The position numbers and the translations under genes were made by a program. A DNA stretch of 64,000 nucleotides, from positions 17,008,878-17,072,877 of the forward strand of contig NC_135174.1 in the NCBI RefSeq assembly GCF_041146795.1. The letters run 5' to 3'. This DNA is from Maylandia zebra (taxonomy: Eukaryota; Chordata; Actinopteri; Cichliformes; Cichlidae). Shown here in pieces: positions 47,501 through 59,112 of the stretch (the first letter of the stretch is position 1; each line of letters begins with the position of its first letter). The notes under the pieces are model-generated. The model saw nothing but the letters and a program-made list of their open reading frames with translations, did not search any database and had not been told where the DNA came from.

Positions 47501-50500
47501 GTGTTCAGTGACTTCGCTCAGCTGGATGCCTGCCAAGCCCTTATAAGAAGAGAAAAACTGTCCATGTTTGTGCTCGGTTGGTTGTGTCCTGTAAATAGTT
47601 TTTCATAATAGTGGTCTTTGGCCTTTTCTGGCTGCAGGGGATTTTTAATGAATTATTTTTTTTATTTTTTACTGCAGCACCGCTAGTGACCACAGGGAAA
47701 AATGAACAGCAAGACTAAGGTGTGGTTCTGTGTGCAGCTCTGCTAATGTGTGTTTCCAGAAGTTCCACACGGTGCTAATCTAAGTTAATTGGCTCCCTTG
47801 TTGTAGCTTTACATGAAAGTGGATTGGATCTTTTTTGTCTAACCCAGCGCGGCACGTCCGGTCTGATAGCAATCCCTTTGATAGAAGGGGGGAAAAACCC
47901 AGACAAATGTGTCATTTCGCATCATCGTGTGGACTTGGCAGTTATCCAAGAGTGAATAAAAAGTGAATGCACGCTAGTTCAGGTCACTCCCTTTGACATC
48001 ATTAAGTTAGTGTTAATCGTGCACCCATCTGTCCTGTGGTAATTATCCGTCTTGATCTCGGGTCGCTGGCTGGTGGCATTATTAACCAATGACGTAGGAG
48101 GACCGGAGTTTCCTCTCCTAACTGGATTCATCGGCTTTTTTCTTTTTCTCTTTCATGTGGCACGTGAGGCTCACCTGATGTGTAAAAAAAAAATACCTGG
48201 CGCCTCTCAACAGTTGAAATCCTTCTTTTCTTTCACCAGAAAATCCGATATAGCTCGCATCCATCCGTCAGTTATTTTTAAAAGCTTACCGCAGTTGGCT
48301 TTGGGTAAAAAGAAGCGGTGTGCCACCCCGGTCAGGCCACCACTCCATCACTGTGTATAAAACTTGTTTTATAAAGCAGCAATTCTCTCTGCATCCCAGT
48401 TTTTTGTTTTAAACCAGTTTTCCAAATACAGTACCAGGGACTTGTTGTAAGGTTTCAAGTGTGAAATTTCTGGGCCCAGGGACTGAAAACTATCAGAAAT
48501 ACGTTGACAAACTACTTCCTGGCCTTGATTGTATTTAGTTTTTGACATTTATTTGTCAAAGAAATTGCCTGGAAACAGATTTATATTGGCTCCACTCTCC
48601 CAGGGTCACATTTGTGTGTAGCTGGAGGGCTCCACACATTCGAACGCTCCATGTTGTAACCTTCGAATAAATCACATTCTTCTCTGTTTTACACTGAGCT
48701 GCTTCTCAAAGGGAGCAAGGGGAATCAGAATGATTTTCAAGGGCGCTTCTTTATTTTTAATATGCAAAGCAGAACCTTTTAGAGACTTTCTTTACACATG
48801 TTACGTCCGGCTTTAACAACAGATAAGAAAATCATTTTTTTCCATAGGCATCGTGATCGTCATTGAGGTCACAGGAACAGGATATGCTGACATTTTCGAG
48901 TAATATAAATACTTTTAGTGACATCCTGACGTTCTCTGTGACATCACCGAGGAGTTGATATTTGTGTTTTGACTGGAAATTGTTGGATTCTTTCACGGGT
49001 CTCTTTTGTAAGTACAGTGTCTTCCCCTGACACATAAACTCAAGTAAACCTCATTTGAACCGTAGCCAGAAGTGTCTTCTTCTAAGCTGACGTCACTGGA
49101 TCTTAATCTCATACAGCACGTGAAGAGAGAGTCCGCCCTACGGCTCAAAGTGGCCCGAGTCGACGAGCCCTGCGTCATCTCACCTGAATGTTTACAGAGT
49201 CGCAATCCTTTCCAGGTGAGGGCAGGCATCACTTTCCTTTCACGGAGTTAGGAATTCGTGCCAAGACTGGATGGCTCTGACGCATTCGCTCCCTCTGCTG
49301 CAATCTGGAGGAACCCCGGAGACCAGATCAATGCCACCTTAAGCTCTTCTGGGGATAACAGGCAGCCTGTACAGCGGCTGGAGGGAGGCCTGAAGGGATG
49401 AGACGAGGGGAAGAAAGGGAGATGAGAAGGAGAAAGGGGATAAGGAGGAAGGGGTGTAGAGATAGACTGCGGTGGGTAAAAGTGAGCAGCAGGGTTTGAA
49501 GGTTGTCTGACAGAATCTTTTTGGAGATTCTTAGTCTGTCACTACTAAAACACATCCTTCTTATTCTGTTCGCTTTTCTAGTGTAAAGGTTAGAATTTCA
49601 CACGATAATTCACAAGTTGCCTGCAGTTTGTTCGAGCCCTCACTCAGTAATTATATCAATTAAAAATGCATTTCTTTGCTTCATGAATTGGTGTTAACAA
49701 GAGAGCTTACAGAAAAAAGCGGGCATGAGTGTAAACATGTGAAATATTCAGATTTGTACATGTGAGCTTCTTCACGTTCCAGGTCAGTTCCAGTGTGGAA
49801 ACAAGCACTGCGAGAAGGAGGAAGGCCTCAAAAGCTGGGAGGTGAATTTTGCCTACGTTGAACACGGGGAGAAGAGAAACGCACTGGTCAAACTCAGTAA
49901 GGAAAAAAAGAAGAGAATTATCTCTTTATTTTATAGCCTCATTTTTTGGAAAAGGTGTGGCTGTGGCCCAGCAAATGGTCCCTATCTATGACCTTAGTCA
50001 TAATGATCCCCCTTCAGGTTATTATACTGCTGAAAATAATTACTGTAGTTGGAGGAGTCAGTTAAGCAGGAAATGAAAGACTTTTAACAAGCTGGTCTTA
50101 CAGGTCACGTCCAGGTTCTTTCTCCTCACAAGAAAAAATAAATCCCACTTTGTGCCAAATTAAAATTCATTCTTTAGACAGTCCCTATTGTTTAAACAGT
50201 AATGAAACGTGATTTGGCAACCCCAGTGCCTCAGCTTTACTGGAAAAATATGATCCATAAGGATGATGATGCATTGGTTCATGAGCAGAGTTATTAGGAA
50301 TCTTTTTTTGTGTTTTGGGAGAAAAACATGAGCTCCACCGGGTTCTTTCGTGCTTTCTTCTCTGTAGTTTATACACAGATGATTCATTTTTATCAACAGC
50401 ATTCCCTTTGTATTAGAGGTGGGAATCACCATACAACTCGCGATACGATATTATCACAATACTTAACGCATGATACGATATTATTGCGATTTTTTAAAAA

Positions 50501-53500
50501 TATTTTGCGATATTTAAATTCTGCACATAAAGGTAAACTTTATCAATATTCATTTTATCTAATATCAAAGTCTCACACTCAGTCTTTCTCTCATTTCAGT
50601 CAGTTTTATTGTTGACAAACTGAACAGTTTGTATTACAGTCTATTCCAACTTAACTGAATGCAACCATCTGGTACAATTATAGCTATTCTGAACTATGCA
50701 ATTTATGAAAACTATGCAGCCCCTTCAGCAACTGAAGAATTTGAAAGTAAATTAAAAAAAATATATAATTTTACATTAAATAAAAAAGTTTTAAACTTAA
50801 TTAAAATTAAACATGTCTTAAATTAAAATAAGTAAACTGTCATGTTTATTGCTGCCCAAAAAAAAAGTTAAACACATTTGGACAGTGAAGGAATGTCAGG
50901 ACTCTTGCTCAGAAAAAGGATCAACATGCTCTGAAGTCAACATGCTCTGACTCCAGAGCATGTTGACTTCAGAGAAAAAATTGTTTGTAACAAAATATCG
51001 ATTTCTGCTGTCCCTGTATCGATACATTATTAGCAAACAAAATATCACGATACTACACAGTATCGATTTTTTTCCCCCACCCCTACTTTGTATGTGCGCA
51101 ATACTGTTATAGACTGCTGAGCAAAAATCTTGAGCCACCGCTATTTTCTTTATATGTAGCGAGGAAAATGGGTCCATAGATCTATTAAAAATGTGCAAAA
51201 AAGAGAGAGTTTGTACAGTTCTAACAAGCTTGAAAGTCAATATTTGGTGTGACCACCTTTATTCTTCAACACAGCCTGAACTCTCTTATTCGGGCTTTCT
51301 TCTCTTTTCTTTAAGTAGTCTTCACGAATAGTTCCCCAGGCTTCTTGAAGGACATTCAAGGCTCTTCTTCAGATGTTGGCTGCTTTTGTTCTGTTCTCTG
51401 TCCAGATCATCCCTTTCCTTTTGTCCAGTTTGATTGAATTTTTTTTTTAAGGACACATTGCATAACATGCTGGGATATGCCAAGGTTTAAGCTAATAGCT
51501 TCCAGCAAAAATATTACTACTTAATGACTCTTAACATTTTTTTATTAGATAGCGATGGTGGAGACAGAGGAGGGAAGACACGCAGCAAAGGGCCACAGGT
51601 CAGATTCGAACCCAGGCTCAAGTTACTGCGTCTTGAACGGTGTTAGCTTTGATCAAATTGTGTCATTTTTGCTTTTTTTCATCAATTCGACTAAGGAAAT
51701 GACAATTAGTTATGTGTTTTTGCGACGGGATACATATTTAACAATTTTAAATCTGTCCTTTGATAAAGCTGTGTGTCATGTATAGGTACTAATATTGGTC
51801 CATCGGTTGGGTGAGGTGACTTTTCCCACATGGGAATTATTCAGAGTTCAGTGTTAAATTGCTTGAAAAAAAACAAACGTTCCTCTGGAAATGGAAGCTT
51901 CTTGGAAGCCAAATATAAAGAAATGAAGGGTGACTCAAGACTTTTGAAGACTCAGCACTGCATATGAATCAGGTTGAACATTTTCTAAGTGTACACCGGG
52001 GTGATGCTGCAGTTACTGTATCTTCTATAGAAGCATCATTTTCAACCACTAGTAGTTACAAAAAGTGTGAGCATTAACACAGAAGCACCCTGACACTGTC
52101 ACTATAATAACAATCGCAGGAGTAACAGTGGATCTATTTTTAGAGCCGCTACAATAGATGTGAATATGTCGTGTTGTTTCTGTTCTAGGACTTTGCCCTG
52201 AATGTTCTTTCAAACTCAACTACCATCACAAGTAAGCCGACTTTCACTTCGCCTTTTTCATGAACATGTAGCTCTGTTTGCCCGTGAAGACTGATTTCTG
52301 AGAGTGCGCTCGTCTGCTAAAAGTAGGCCAGGTCACCATGGACAGTCAGCACGTGTTGTTTTGTTGCTTGCAGAGGTTTAGAATTCAAAACATGATTCAT
52401 ATCTCCTGTCTGACCTTACCAGAGTGTCATGATTTTATCACAGTTTTTTGAATCTGGAAGCAGCTGTGTGCATTATAGCGTCGCTTTAGCTGCTGAAGGA
52501 TGGCTGGAAGTCTTGTATTAGATGTTTTCATTAAAGCCGCAGTTTACTCGTGTTTTGGATGTGCCATTCAACCCACACGAAGGGTTTCACGTAATAGCAT
52601 TTGAAACAGTGACTTGGCTGACGGTTTGGTCAATTTGTGATTCTGTTCAGGAGGAAGGAGGTGAAAGCAAAACCAAAGACTGAAATGCTCTTGGATCAGA
52701 ACCAGAAGCCAGCGAAAGCAAAAGCAAAGAAGAAAAAGAGATCGTCGTCACATTCGAAGAAGCACAAACACAAGAAGCACCGAGGTAAAACTCCTCTGCT
52801 CTTCTTTCTAAATAAACGTTCCTTTAGAACAGTAATAGGATGAAAAAAATACCCTTGGGAGCAACCTTGTTTGCATTATGTTCTTCGAAATTATGTAATA
52901 CCAACTTTTCTTTTGTGTTTGACATTTAGTTTTTTTTGTTGTTGCCATAATTTCCATTTGATCTCATCTTATTTTATTACAAGAGCTCCAAGCTTTAAAA
53001 CTGCTATTATTTGTTCTGTTTTTTCCTCTTTCACTAAATTGTTTGTGCAGCAAAAACATTCATAACTAAAAACATACAGTTTATCCTCCCCCACCACATT
53101 AAACTGGAAGTACTGCACCCATAGGTGGTGCTGTAGGAGTCAGGTTTATGTTTTTAGCAATTATGCAAAATGTGTTGCCAGCAGGGAAGTTGCATGCAGA
53201 GTGCCCTCTGGTGGACAGAATGTGCAATGTTAACGCTCATAACACAGTTGAAGGGTGTCTCTCCACTGTGGGGCCAACAGTGTGTCAAGTCATGCACATA
53301 GTATTTTTAAAGTGTTCATTAAGGTCAGCAAAGGCCGGTAGCTGTGACTCTGATCGTTGCCTCTCTGTGTTTCTCTATAGATCGCTCCACCTCTTCCAGC
53401 AGCTCAGAGGAATTGCAAAACTCGGATAAAGGTAATGTCACGATGGCCTGATGCACACAGACCCACAAACGCATTTTTAAAAAGATGTAGGGATGCACAG

Positions 53501-55487
53501 ATCCCTAAACCTTTAGGTGAAATTTGCCATTTTGACATTATGATAGGTCACCTATCTTACATATCTTTTAATTTTTTCCAAATTTTCAAATTTCAAATAG
53601 CTCTTCAATGTTGGAATCTGAGTTTATGATCTCCTTCATCTGAGCGCTGAACTGAAACTCTCCTCCAAACTTCTGCAGTGAAAGCACCCTGACACTCCCA
53701 TAATTCCTGTAGTTAATGTTGTAACAGATAGCAGATCCGTGTTTTTCTCAGCATGCTTTTTGTCTCCGTTCTTTCTTTCTTTTTTCTTTTTCTTGTTTTT
53801 TTTTTTTTAACTTTACTGGAAACAGCATGAAGTGAGGTATGACTTTGCCCCCTTGTCCCTGTTCTGTTTGTTCAGCCAAGGTCTGGCTGGATAAATGTGT
53901 TGGTAGGTGGAGGTGTACACTCTGAGGTTATGTCACTGAGTTCCACATGCAGGTCCATACACAAAAACTCTTATGCTTTCTTTCTGCATCACACATGCTC
54001 AAAGCAATTGTATAAGGTTGGAGAAGATTAAATTTCCGACTCTGGTATTTAGTGTAATGTATAAGCAGCACTTTCAAAGAGGGGGGAGAGATTTTTAATA
54101 TCAGGGAAGCACTTTGTGCCCTAGAAACTTTATATTAATGCCAGGGAAAATGAATGGAAAAATATGCTGCTTTGGCCCAGTATAGCATCACATAATTAGT
54201 GGCTTATGCTGATAACATATTTGTCTACTACAACCTGCCAAAACTTGTTTCTGAATAAATTTGTGAAGGAGGAAATAGGCCACGTTCTTGAAGAAGAACT
54301 ATTTTGTTTCTGCAGGGTTTAGAGTTTACTTCCTAAACATTCACTGGTTGATCAGAGTGACAAATTAAAGGAAAACATCAACTCTTTATATTTTATATTT
54401 ATATTTATATTAATAAAGGGTTTCAGTGGGTGTGTTATGCGCATGATGGAGGTGATTTGGGTCAAAACACTCCATCCACTCCTCTAACTGAGGTCTTTCT
54501 CTATTTAAAGACCTAAAGAGGTGATCGTGGCTCAAGAGTTTGGAGTTCGCCTTGTAATCGGAAGGTTGCCGGTTCGAGCCCCGGCTCAGACAGTCTCGGT
54601 CGTTGTGTCCTTGGGCAAGACACTTCACCCGTTGCCTACTGGTGGTCAGAGTGTCCAAAGGTGCAAAGGTTACCGGTTGACCCAGTTTTTCTTTGCTGTG
54701 AGTGCGACTGACTGCTCTCTGAAACTCTCCTACTAGACTCTGACGCTGGGGATGAGCCAGAGGACCAATCAGAAGGCGACCACTGGCGAGGACCTGCCCC
54801 TGCAGTGGAGGAAAAGTCGAGGTGAGGTTAACAGTTAGTGCTCGTTTTAAGCTTCCCGTTTGTCACAGTTACATGGGTTACTGCTGTCTATATAGCACTA
54901 TGAGAGCTGCTTGCACACACTGCGTAAAGCTGCTCACAAAATCTTGAACACGTTTATGTCAACTTCCACCGAGCTTTGATAGGATAATGATGGTAATGCT
55001 TCTGAGCCATTTCACTGGCAGCAAATGGCTTATTACTCGAAATATTGGCTGTGCTAGTTTGGGTTTTATAATCCGTGTAATGAATATTATTGATGTTATT
55101 ATAAAATAACGTCAGGGAGAACATAAAGACCTGCCTCTTACAAATCTGACATTCGTATAGATTGGGTTCTACTTTCAGTCAAGAAAGCGATAGTGAGTAA
55201 CTTAAGTGCATTTCAGGTCTGTTTGCTTTGTTTAAAAATGTTCAGTCTCTCTTGCTTCTGCCCCTCACTGTGTATTTGTTTGTGTTCTGGATCAGTGTTG
55301 TCAACATCATTTTATGCTGTATAGAGAACTGACACTGACCGAGTTATGCTGGGGTCCCCCCATAAGAAGCATCTCACAGTTTGTGTCAGTATCATGCATG
55401 ACAGGAACTTACATTTCTGTGTTTTGCTTGTTGTGTCTCTTCAGGGAGGAAGAGTTTGATGAGTACTTTGAAGACATGTTTCTTTGA
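35589..55487 (+). CDS. fra10ac1: FRA10AC1 nuclear, spliceosome-associated protein, complete CDS
   Basis: Fourteen coding exons join in frame: 35589-35606, 37611-37690, 37889-37981, 38212-38257, 38428-38504, 38694-38777, 38924-39008, 41242-41287, 49783-49896, 52189-52231, 52651-52784, 53381-53431, 54737-54821 and 55445-55487 (999 nt, 332 aa; human 315). The protein starts MDDLVKVHGGGGYDSDFSDE. The conserved core includes DYILYYGG, DKTDLDVLRENHRFLW, KKYYDKLFKEYCIADLS and GLKSWEVNFAYVEHGEKRNA. Four cysteines (C181, C186, C217, C220; patterns CGNKHC and CPEC) look like a zinc-binding pair. A Lys/Ser/His-rich stretch (about residues 229-285) and an acidic tail (EEEFDEYFEDMFL) follow. Human FRA10AC1 is nuclear, associates with late spliceosomal complexes, and its 5' UTR CGG repeat forms the FRA10A fragile site. 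Intron 4 has U12-type splice signals. The gene is head to head with lgi1 and tail to tail with pde6c. Confidence 0.97.
38258..38427 (+). other. fra10ac1: U12-type intron (fra10ac1 intron 4)
   Basis: The 170-bp intron begins GTATCCTTTC, a perfect minor-spliceosome 5' splice site. It has a branch-site-like sequence gaccttaagc with its adenines about 15 nt before the 3' splice site (ending tctccag), the spacing expected for U12 introns, and no strong polypyrimidine tract. Joining at these borders keeps the frame (ISMNA to FERHKKF). Confidence 0.85.
39203..39284. mobile_element. Tiny TTAA-flanked MITE (piggyBac-like ends) in fra10ac1 intron 7
   Basis: A 74-bp unit (39207-39280) has perfect 15-bp inverted ends, ccccctggg-type (CCCCTGGGGGGTCTT on both strands). 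TTAA lies directly outside each end (39203-39206 and 39281-39284). TTAA duplication is the signature of piggyBac insertion. It is too short to code for anything. Confidence 0.8.
39640..40170 (-). mobile_element. DNA-transposon remnant (Tc1-like), antisense, in fra10ac1 intron 7
   Basis: The plus-strand text ttaattggacaaactgacat, tttaatacttggacgaaact, gactgcctgaagcctagaac and gtcattatccatttgtactg resembles the antisense of a widespread fish Tc1-like transposon. All frames are broken. The family is judged from memory of fish repeats, so the class is less certain than the repeat nature. Confidence 0.5.
41464..41542 (+). repeat. (GT)n microsatellite
   Basis: About 38 uninterrupted GT units, 180 bp downstream of fra10ac1 exon 8 within intron 8. 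Long poly-Thr/His open frames across it are artefacts. Confidence 0.97.
41770..42360 (-). mobile_element. L2-like LINE tail, antisense, split by a nested MITE
   Basis: Left part (cactttatattgtaaggtaa, agaccctacaataatacagt) and right part (gaacccc, ttaacaggaagaaacctcca, ctgccacgactggttgagtg) are consecutive pieces of the same reverse-complement tail seen at 12.4 kb, now separated by 281 bp of unrelated DNA with its own inverted ends. Confidence 0.75.
41832..42112. mobile_element. Nested MITE with CCTCCTAGGACC-like ends
   Basis: The 281-bp unit starts CCTCCTAAGACC and ends GGTCCTAGGAGG, inverted with one mismatch. TTAG (41828-41831) and TTAA (42113-42116) flank it, consistent with a TTAA target duplication in which one copy has mutated. 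It interrupts an older L2-like tail, so it inserted later. Confidence 0.75.
42660..42900 (-). mobile_element. Possible Tc1/mariner transposase N-terminal remnant
   Basis: A minus-strand frame at 42840 begins MGSHKQTRKE and, after a one-base shift, continues with MKGQIV and SNQIAAGRFF, which resembles the helix-turn-helix start of Tc1/mariner-like transposases. It is frameshifted and short, so the call is tentative. Confidence 0.35.
43000..46730 (+). other. fra10ac1 intron 8, middle part
   Basis: No exon of fra10ac1 is missing here, since exons 8 and 9 join in frame. The stretch holds diverged repeat-like DNA, including a block at about 44990-45345 rich in gcaactg and caacttg motifs that repeats parts of itself, and short homopolymers near 44180 and 44415. 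No convincing gene is seen on either strand. Confidence 0.5.
46735..47390 (-). mobile_element. Non-LTR retrotransposon (Rex-type) reverse transcriptase fragment, antisense
   Basis: The plus strand reads gagagcatgtcctaggtgtg, gagctccttaccttatttct, cataggtgagggtgtgaaca, ttctcattcccactgtcctc and ggctgcgcctagaaattctg, the antisense of the thumb/RT region of an abundant fish LINE (Rex1/Rex3-like). It is diverged with broken frames and lies in fra10ac1 intron 8. The exact Rex family is not certain. Confidence 0.65.
50414..51085. mobile_element. hAT-type MITE in fra10ac1 intron 9, 8-bp target duplication, internal hairpin
   Basis: The 672-bp element starts TAGAGGTGGGAATCAC and its other end, reverse-complemented, reads TAGGGGTGGGGGAAAA. 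CTTTGTAT flanks it on both sides (50406-50413 and 51086-51093). Subterminal motifs such as cgatacgatattatc and tatcgatacatta recur at both ends. A perfect 21-bp inverted repeat (50929-50949 and 50954-50974, 4-nt loop) lies in the right half. No transposase frame is present. Confidence 0.92.
51108..51965 (-). mobile_element. Tc1-like transposon remnant adjoining the hAT MITE
   Basis: The minus strand encodes the transposase C-terminus (EAWGTIREDYLKK, then VQAVLKNKGGHTKY and a stop near 51242). The left end (gctgagcaaaaatcttgagc at 51117) and the right end (gactcaagacttttgaagac, 51933-51952) are inverted copies. The middle is largely replaced or diverged, so the element is dead. Confidence 0.8.
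54519..54690 (+). mobile_element. tRNA-derived SINE close to fra10ac1 exon 13
   Basis: The head reads gtggctcaagagtttggagt (A-box-like) and ggttgccggttcgagccccg (B box GGTTCGAGCCC), followed by the tRNA-unrelated body gtcgttgtgtccttgggcaa and gacacttcacccgttgccta. This matches an abundant fish SINE. It ends within about 50 bp of the exon 13 acceptor at 54737. Confidence 0.8.
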
Positions 55488-55615
55488 ATCCGCTGGAATC
55501 AGTGGCTTCCCTGCTGCGACTACACTTCTGTGTCTTCTGAATACTTAAAGGTGTTCTGTTTGAGTCTTGACTGTATGTAGGTTTATTTCACTGCGAGTTC
55601 CATTACTGCCAATGA

Positions 55616-55621
55616 AATAAA
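55616..55621 (+). terminator. fra10ac1: fra10ac1 polyadenylation signal
   Basis: AATAAA lies 129 nt after the stop codon, followed within 30 nt by GT-rich sequence (atcgtgtttacatggcctgt). This gives a short 3' UTR of about 150 nt. Confidence 0.8.
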
Positions 55622-55639
55622 CATCGTGTTTACATGGCC

Positions 55640-58600
55640 TGTCCCTGTCACCTTCTCTTTATATCTGTTTTTGTTTTTAATGTTGCAAATTTTACCATTT
55701 TAATGTCCCTTTTTACGACCCAGCACATACAGGAAATGCTCTTTTTCTTTCCAGCCGTGGAGCTTGCCCCTTGCTTATGATGCATAACTTAATTAAGTCT
55801 TAATTCAATAACCTTGTCCCTAAGTCCCATTTGCAACTAAACCTGCATATATGATTGTTTTGTGAAGTGTTGCATAAGAGTCAAACCTTCTGCTCCTTAA
55901 AAAAAAAAGGATTATCTTTAACTGCAGAGGGGAACTACATGTTGCTGGGGATTAAAGACCTTGGCTTAAATAAAGACAATTACCACATACTGCTCTGTCT
56001 GTGTCCTTTTTTACTTTCTGCTTTCTCGAGAGCACTCTTTCACTGTGTGATTCATGGCAATGTAAGCTAACAGGTAGTTAAGTACAGTCCACTGAGCAAT
56101 TACAGCTTGTATTGGAGTTTAGGCAGGATGCGATTCAGCCTGCAGCTACACTTGTACACCTTTTCAGCTGATCAATTGTGCTGTCAAAGTCCGTTTTCTT
56201 GGATATGTTGCTTATGTTTTTCCCTCGTGATTTAGAAGTTGAAAAGTAGCACCAATTTTTCGCTCTCATTGAAGAACCCAGAAAAAGTCCAGTCTGTATT
56301 CAAGTCCAAGTTTCCACAAAATAGATTCTCCTCAAACTAGATATTGGTTACTTGTGTCTTAACATCAGCTGAATCTCAGCCATCCGAGTTATAATAAGAC
56401 ACTAACTTTTTATTCCAGTAGAGGTGGACTGTGAAGAGAGTTGCACTCGCCGACCTCTAAACTCTCCGGGGATCGAAGGGTCGCGTTGGCGCAGAAGCGT
56501 GCGGCGAAATGATAAATTACTGCTCTGTGTTTCATGTCACATATTTCACATTGTCAGTGGAGGCCTCAGCAGCATCCTGTCCTCTCTATGCAACGCACAC
56601 GCTGGATTGCACTGCTGCAGCCGCTTTTAATTGTGTTATTTTCCTACACTTCAATGTGCAATTTCCAGCTTTCTCCAGGCGGAATTTGCACACAGCAGGT
56701 CACAGGCACAACACTGAGCAGAAAAGTGAGATGGTACTGAATCGGGCAGGGATCACAACCAATCCACTGATCCTCTTTCCCCAATGGCTCATCCAGCTTT
56801 GGAGCCTCTAAGATCCCCCGGTGATATATGGCTTTCCGACGAGCACTGTCGCAGCTAAGCCCAGAGGATCTCAGGTTCACTCTCTGCCTGTGTTTAATTT
56901 TAATCGGCATAACTCAACTTGCGAAGAAGAGAGAAAACGTCGCCTCTGCACGTGCTGTCCTATTTTCAAGCCCAAAAAAGCGATGCTCTTTACTCTTTTG
57001 CATCCATAATATCCTTTATTTGCTTACACATATTACATCTCATGACTCATACAGAGGTCATTTCATACATCAAATGATAGAGCTCTAATGTCTGAATGAC
57101 AGTTGATGGATTAAGTAGAAAGTATATAGTGCTTTTTTGTGTCACACAAATGATCCAAAAGAAAAGCCAAGGGGCTGTTTTTTTTTTTTTACATAACTGG
57201 AGACAGAACTGATGGTGTAAGATTTCATATAAAATGTGTGCAGCAAGATAAGATTATGAAATCACTGAAACATATCTCTCACATTTCGTAAATGTTTGTT
57301 TTCTTGCACAGTTTTGGATCCAGGGATTACAACGGCTCCTCGCTTCACCTCAAGCAGCAGACAAGGTAGTTTCCAGGTACTCCCAAAGCCCTTCTGATAG
57401 GATCAAGTGCCTCTGATTGATGCCACATTGATTAGAGGAGACATTGCGTAACAGGGAGATGAAAGCCACAGCCGCAGTGCTAACAAGAAAGTGCACTCTG
57501 CTTGCACTGTAAACTCTTACGTTTTCAGCCCAGATCGGTTCAATTTGGTTTTACGTGGGTGGCATAGATTTACACTGAGTTGAGCAGTTATTGCCTTATT
57601 TGTCTCACGGTTACATCAATGAAGAAAGAAGGAGACGACTTTGGCCTGTACCACCGTACAATCAATGATGCTCTAGCTGCATCTTCACAAAAACAAGTCT
57701 CTGCACATATATATGATAAGCCTTTTTTTTTTACCTCCTCAGTAAGACGGTTATTTAAAGCTGTGTGGATCGCAAACACTGGCAGGCAATCAAATCCTCT
57801 TACAGAAGAGGTAGATCTACTGCAACGCTCGCCTGCTTACAAGAAGCAAAAGTTGCCTTTACAACCTTCAATAAGTTTATACAATTTACATTTTACAATT
57901 CCTATGCCATAAACTATAAACATGTGAAATCATTCACATTTAAAAAGACTTTTAAATGGAATCGATAAGAAATTGTAAGTTCAATCTTAATACCCGTGTA
58001 GTAAAATTGTGTCTTTTCCCAGTTCAGCGCAGCTCAGAGGAATTCATCAAAGCTGACGATAAAGTTCAAAACACAGACTCGACGTCTGGATGTGATTCTA
58101 GTGATAATTTGTCCTCTTTCAAAGCTCCCCTCCATCCTCCTTCCAAGACAGTCCAAGTACAAAATACTCAAATAATCAAAAAAAAAAATATAAGTATATA
58201 TAGATATAGTTGCATATTAAAATACAAACACCTTCACACAGCTTCTTAGTGCCTTTTGAGGTAAGAGACATCGGTCTTTATTTCAAGACAGTGCGTTTCT
58301 CACTATTACATGCATTCCTTGCTTTTCACCACTAAAGCATTAACAGATCCCTCAGATTGCAGCTTTCCTACTCTTAATGTGAAGGAATTCATTTCATACA
58401 TTCCCTTTAGCCCCTTTCCTCAGGTCCGTAGCCATGACGTTACATTACCCTCACTTTATCACGTCTGCCACTGTCAAAATAGCAGCAGCTAAGTGCGTTG
58501 TGCGACCTACAGTATTAAAATATACTGCGTGTTAACTGACTGCCAACAGGAGCGCTCTCTGAATTGTCTACTGCAGCACTGTACATGCTTTGGCATGTGT

Positions 58601-59112
58601 ACACCCCACACGCTGCACCCTATCTGAACTACACATAACTAGTTTTTCCTTCCTGAATATTTAAGTTTATCCAGCCACACTTTTAAAACATGTCAGAAAT
58701 ATTTTTGGTTAACGCTAAGGAATTTTTGCGACAGTATGATTTTTCTTTAAAAATGTCCACAGCATTGTTCAGCAGGAAGGAGAAACGTGTCTTTCAAAGT
58801 CGAACAGCTTCTCTTCCAGGTTTCACGGTGAAGTCTCTGACTCTTCCCTCCTTGAAGAAAAGGTTAGGTGGGTCTATTCCAAACTGCAGTGCAGACCAGA
58901 CCTGGCAGGCTACACAGAACCAGACTAGACCATACAGGGCTGGACCGGACTACATGAATGAAACAGCGAATAACCAGAACTATAGCGGTGTAGGCGAGAC
59001 CACACCGAGGAAAAAGCTTCGATGAGATGAGCTTTCAGACCAGGAAAGACTAGTGTTGTCTAGATTAGTCCTAAACAGACTGTATCAGTTCAGATCCAAG
59101 CACTGGTGGAAC
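55640..59112. other. Tail-to-tail spacer between fra10ac1 and pde6c
   Basis: Both flanking genes end into this stretch. The pde6c 3' UTR enters from the right; a minus-strand AATAAA near 58274 is a candidate end, giving a UTR of about 0.85 kb. Open frames on the plus strand at 56424-56811 and 58690-59025 and on the minus strand at 56644-56910 carry no recognisable domain and are judged chance frames or UTR. Confidence 0.5.

Noticed and set aside
54537-54600. Possible tRNA gene (B-box GGTTCGAGCCC)
   Set aside because: The 3' half does not fold into an acceptor stem and continues into a known SINE body, so it is a tRNA-derived SINE head.
56424-57010. Cluster of overlapping open frames on both strands
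   Set aside because: There is no shared domain, no conserved motif and no frame continuity through splice sites. They were judged chance frames in the fra10ac1-pde6c spacer.
58690-59025. 111-codon plus-strand frame next to the pde6c last exon
   Set aside because: It lies antisense to the probable pde6c 3' UTR, its composition looks non-coding, and it has no known similarity.
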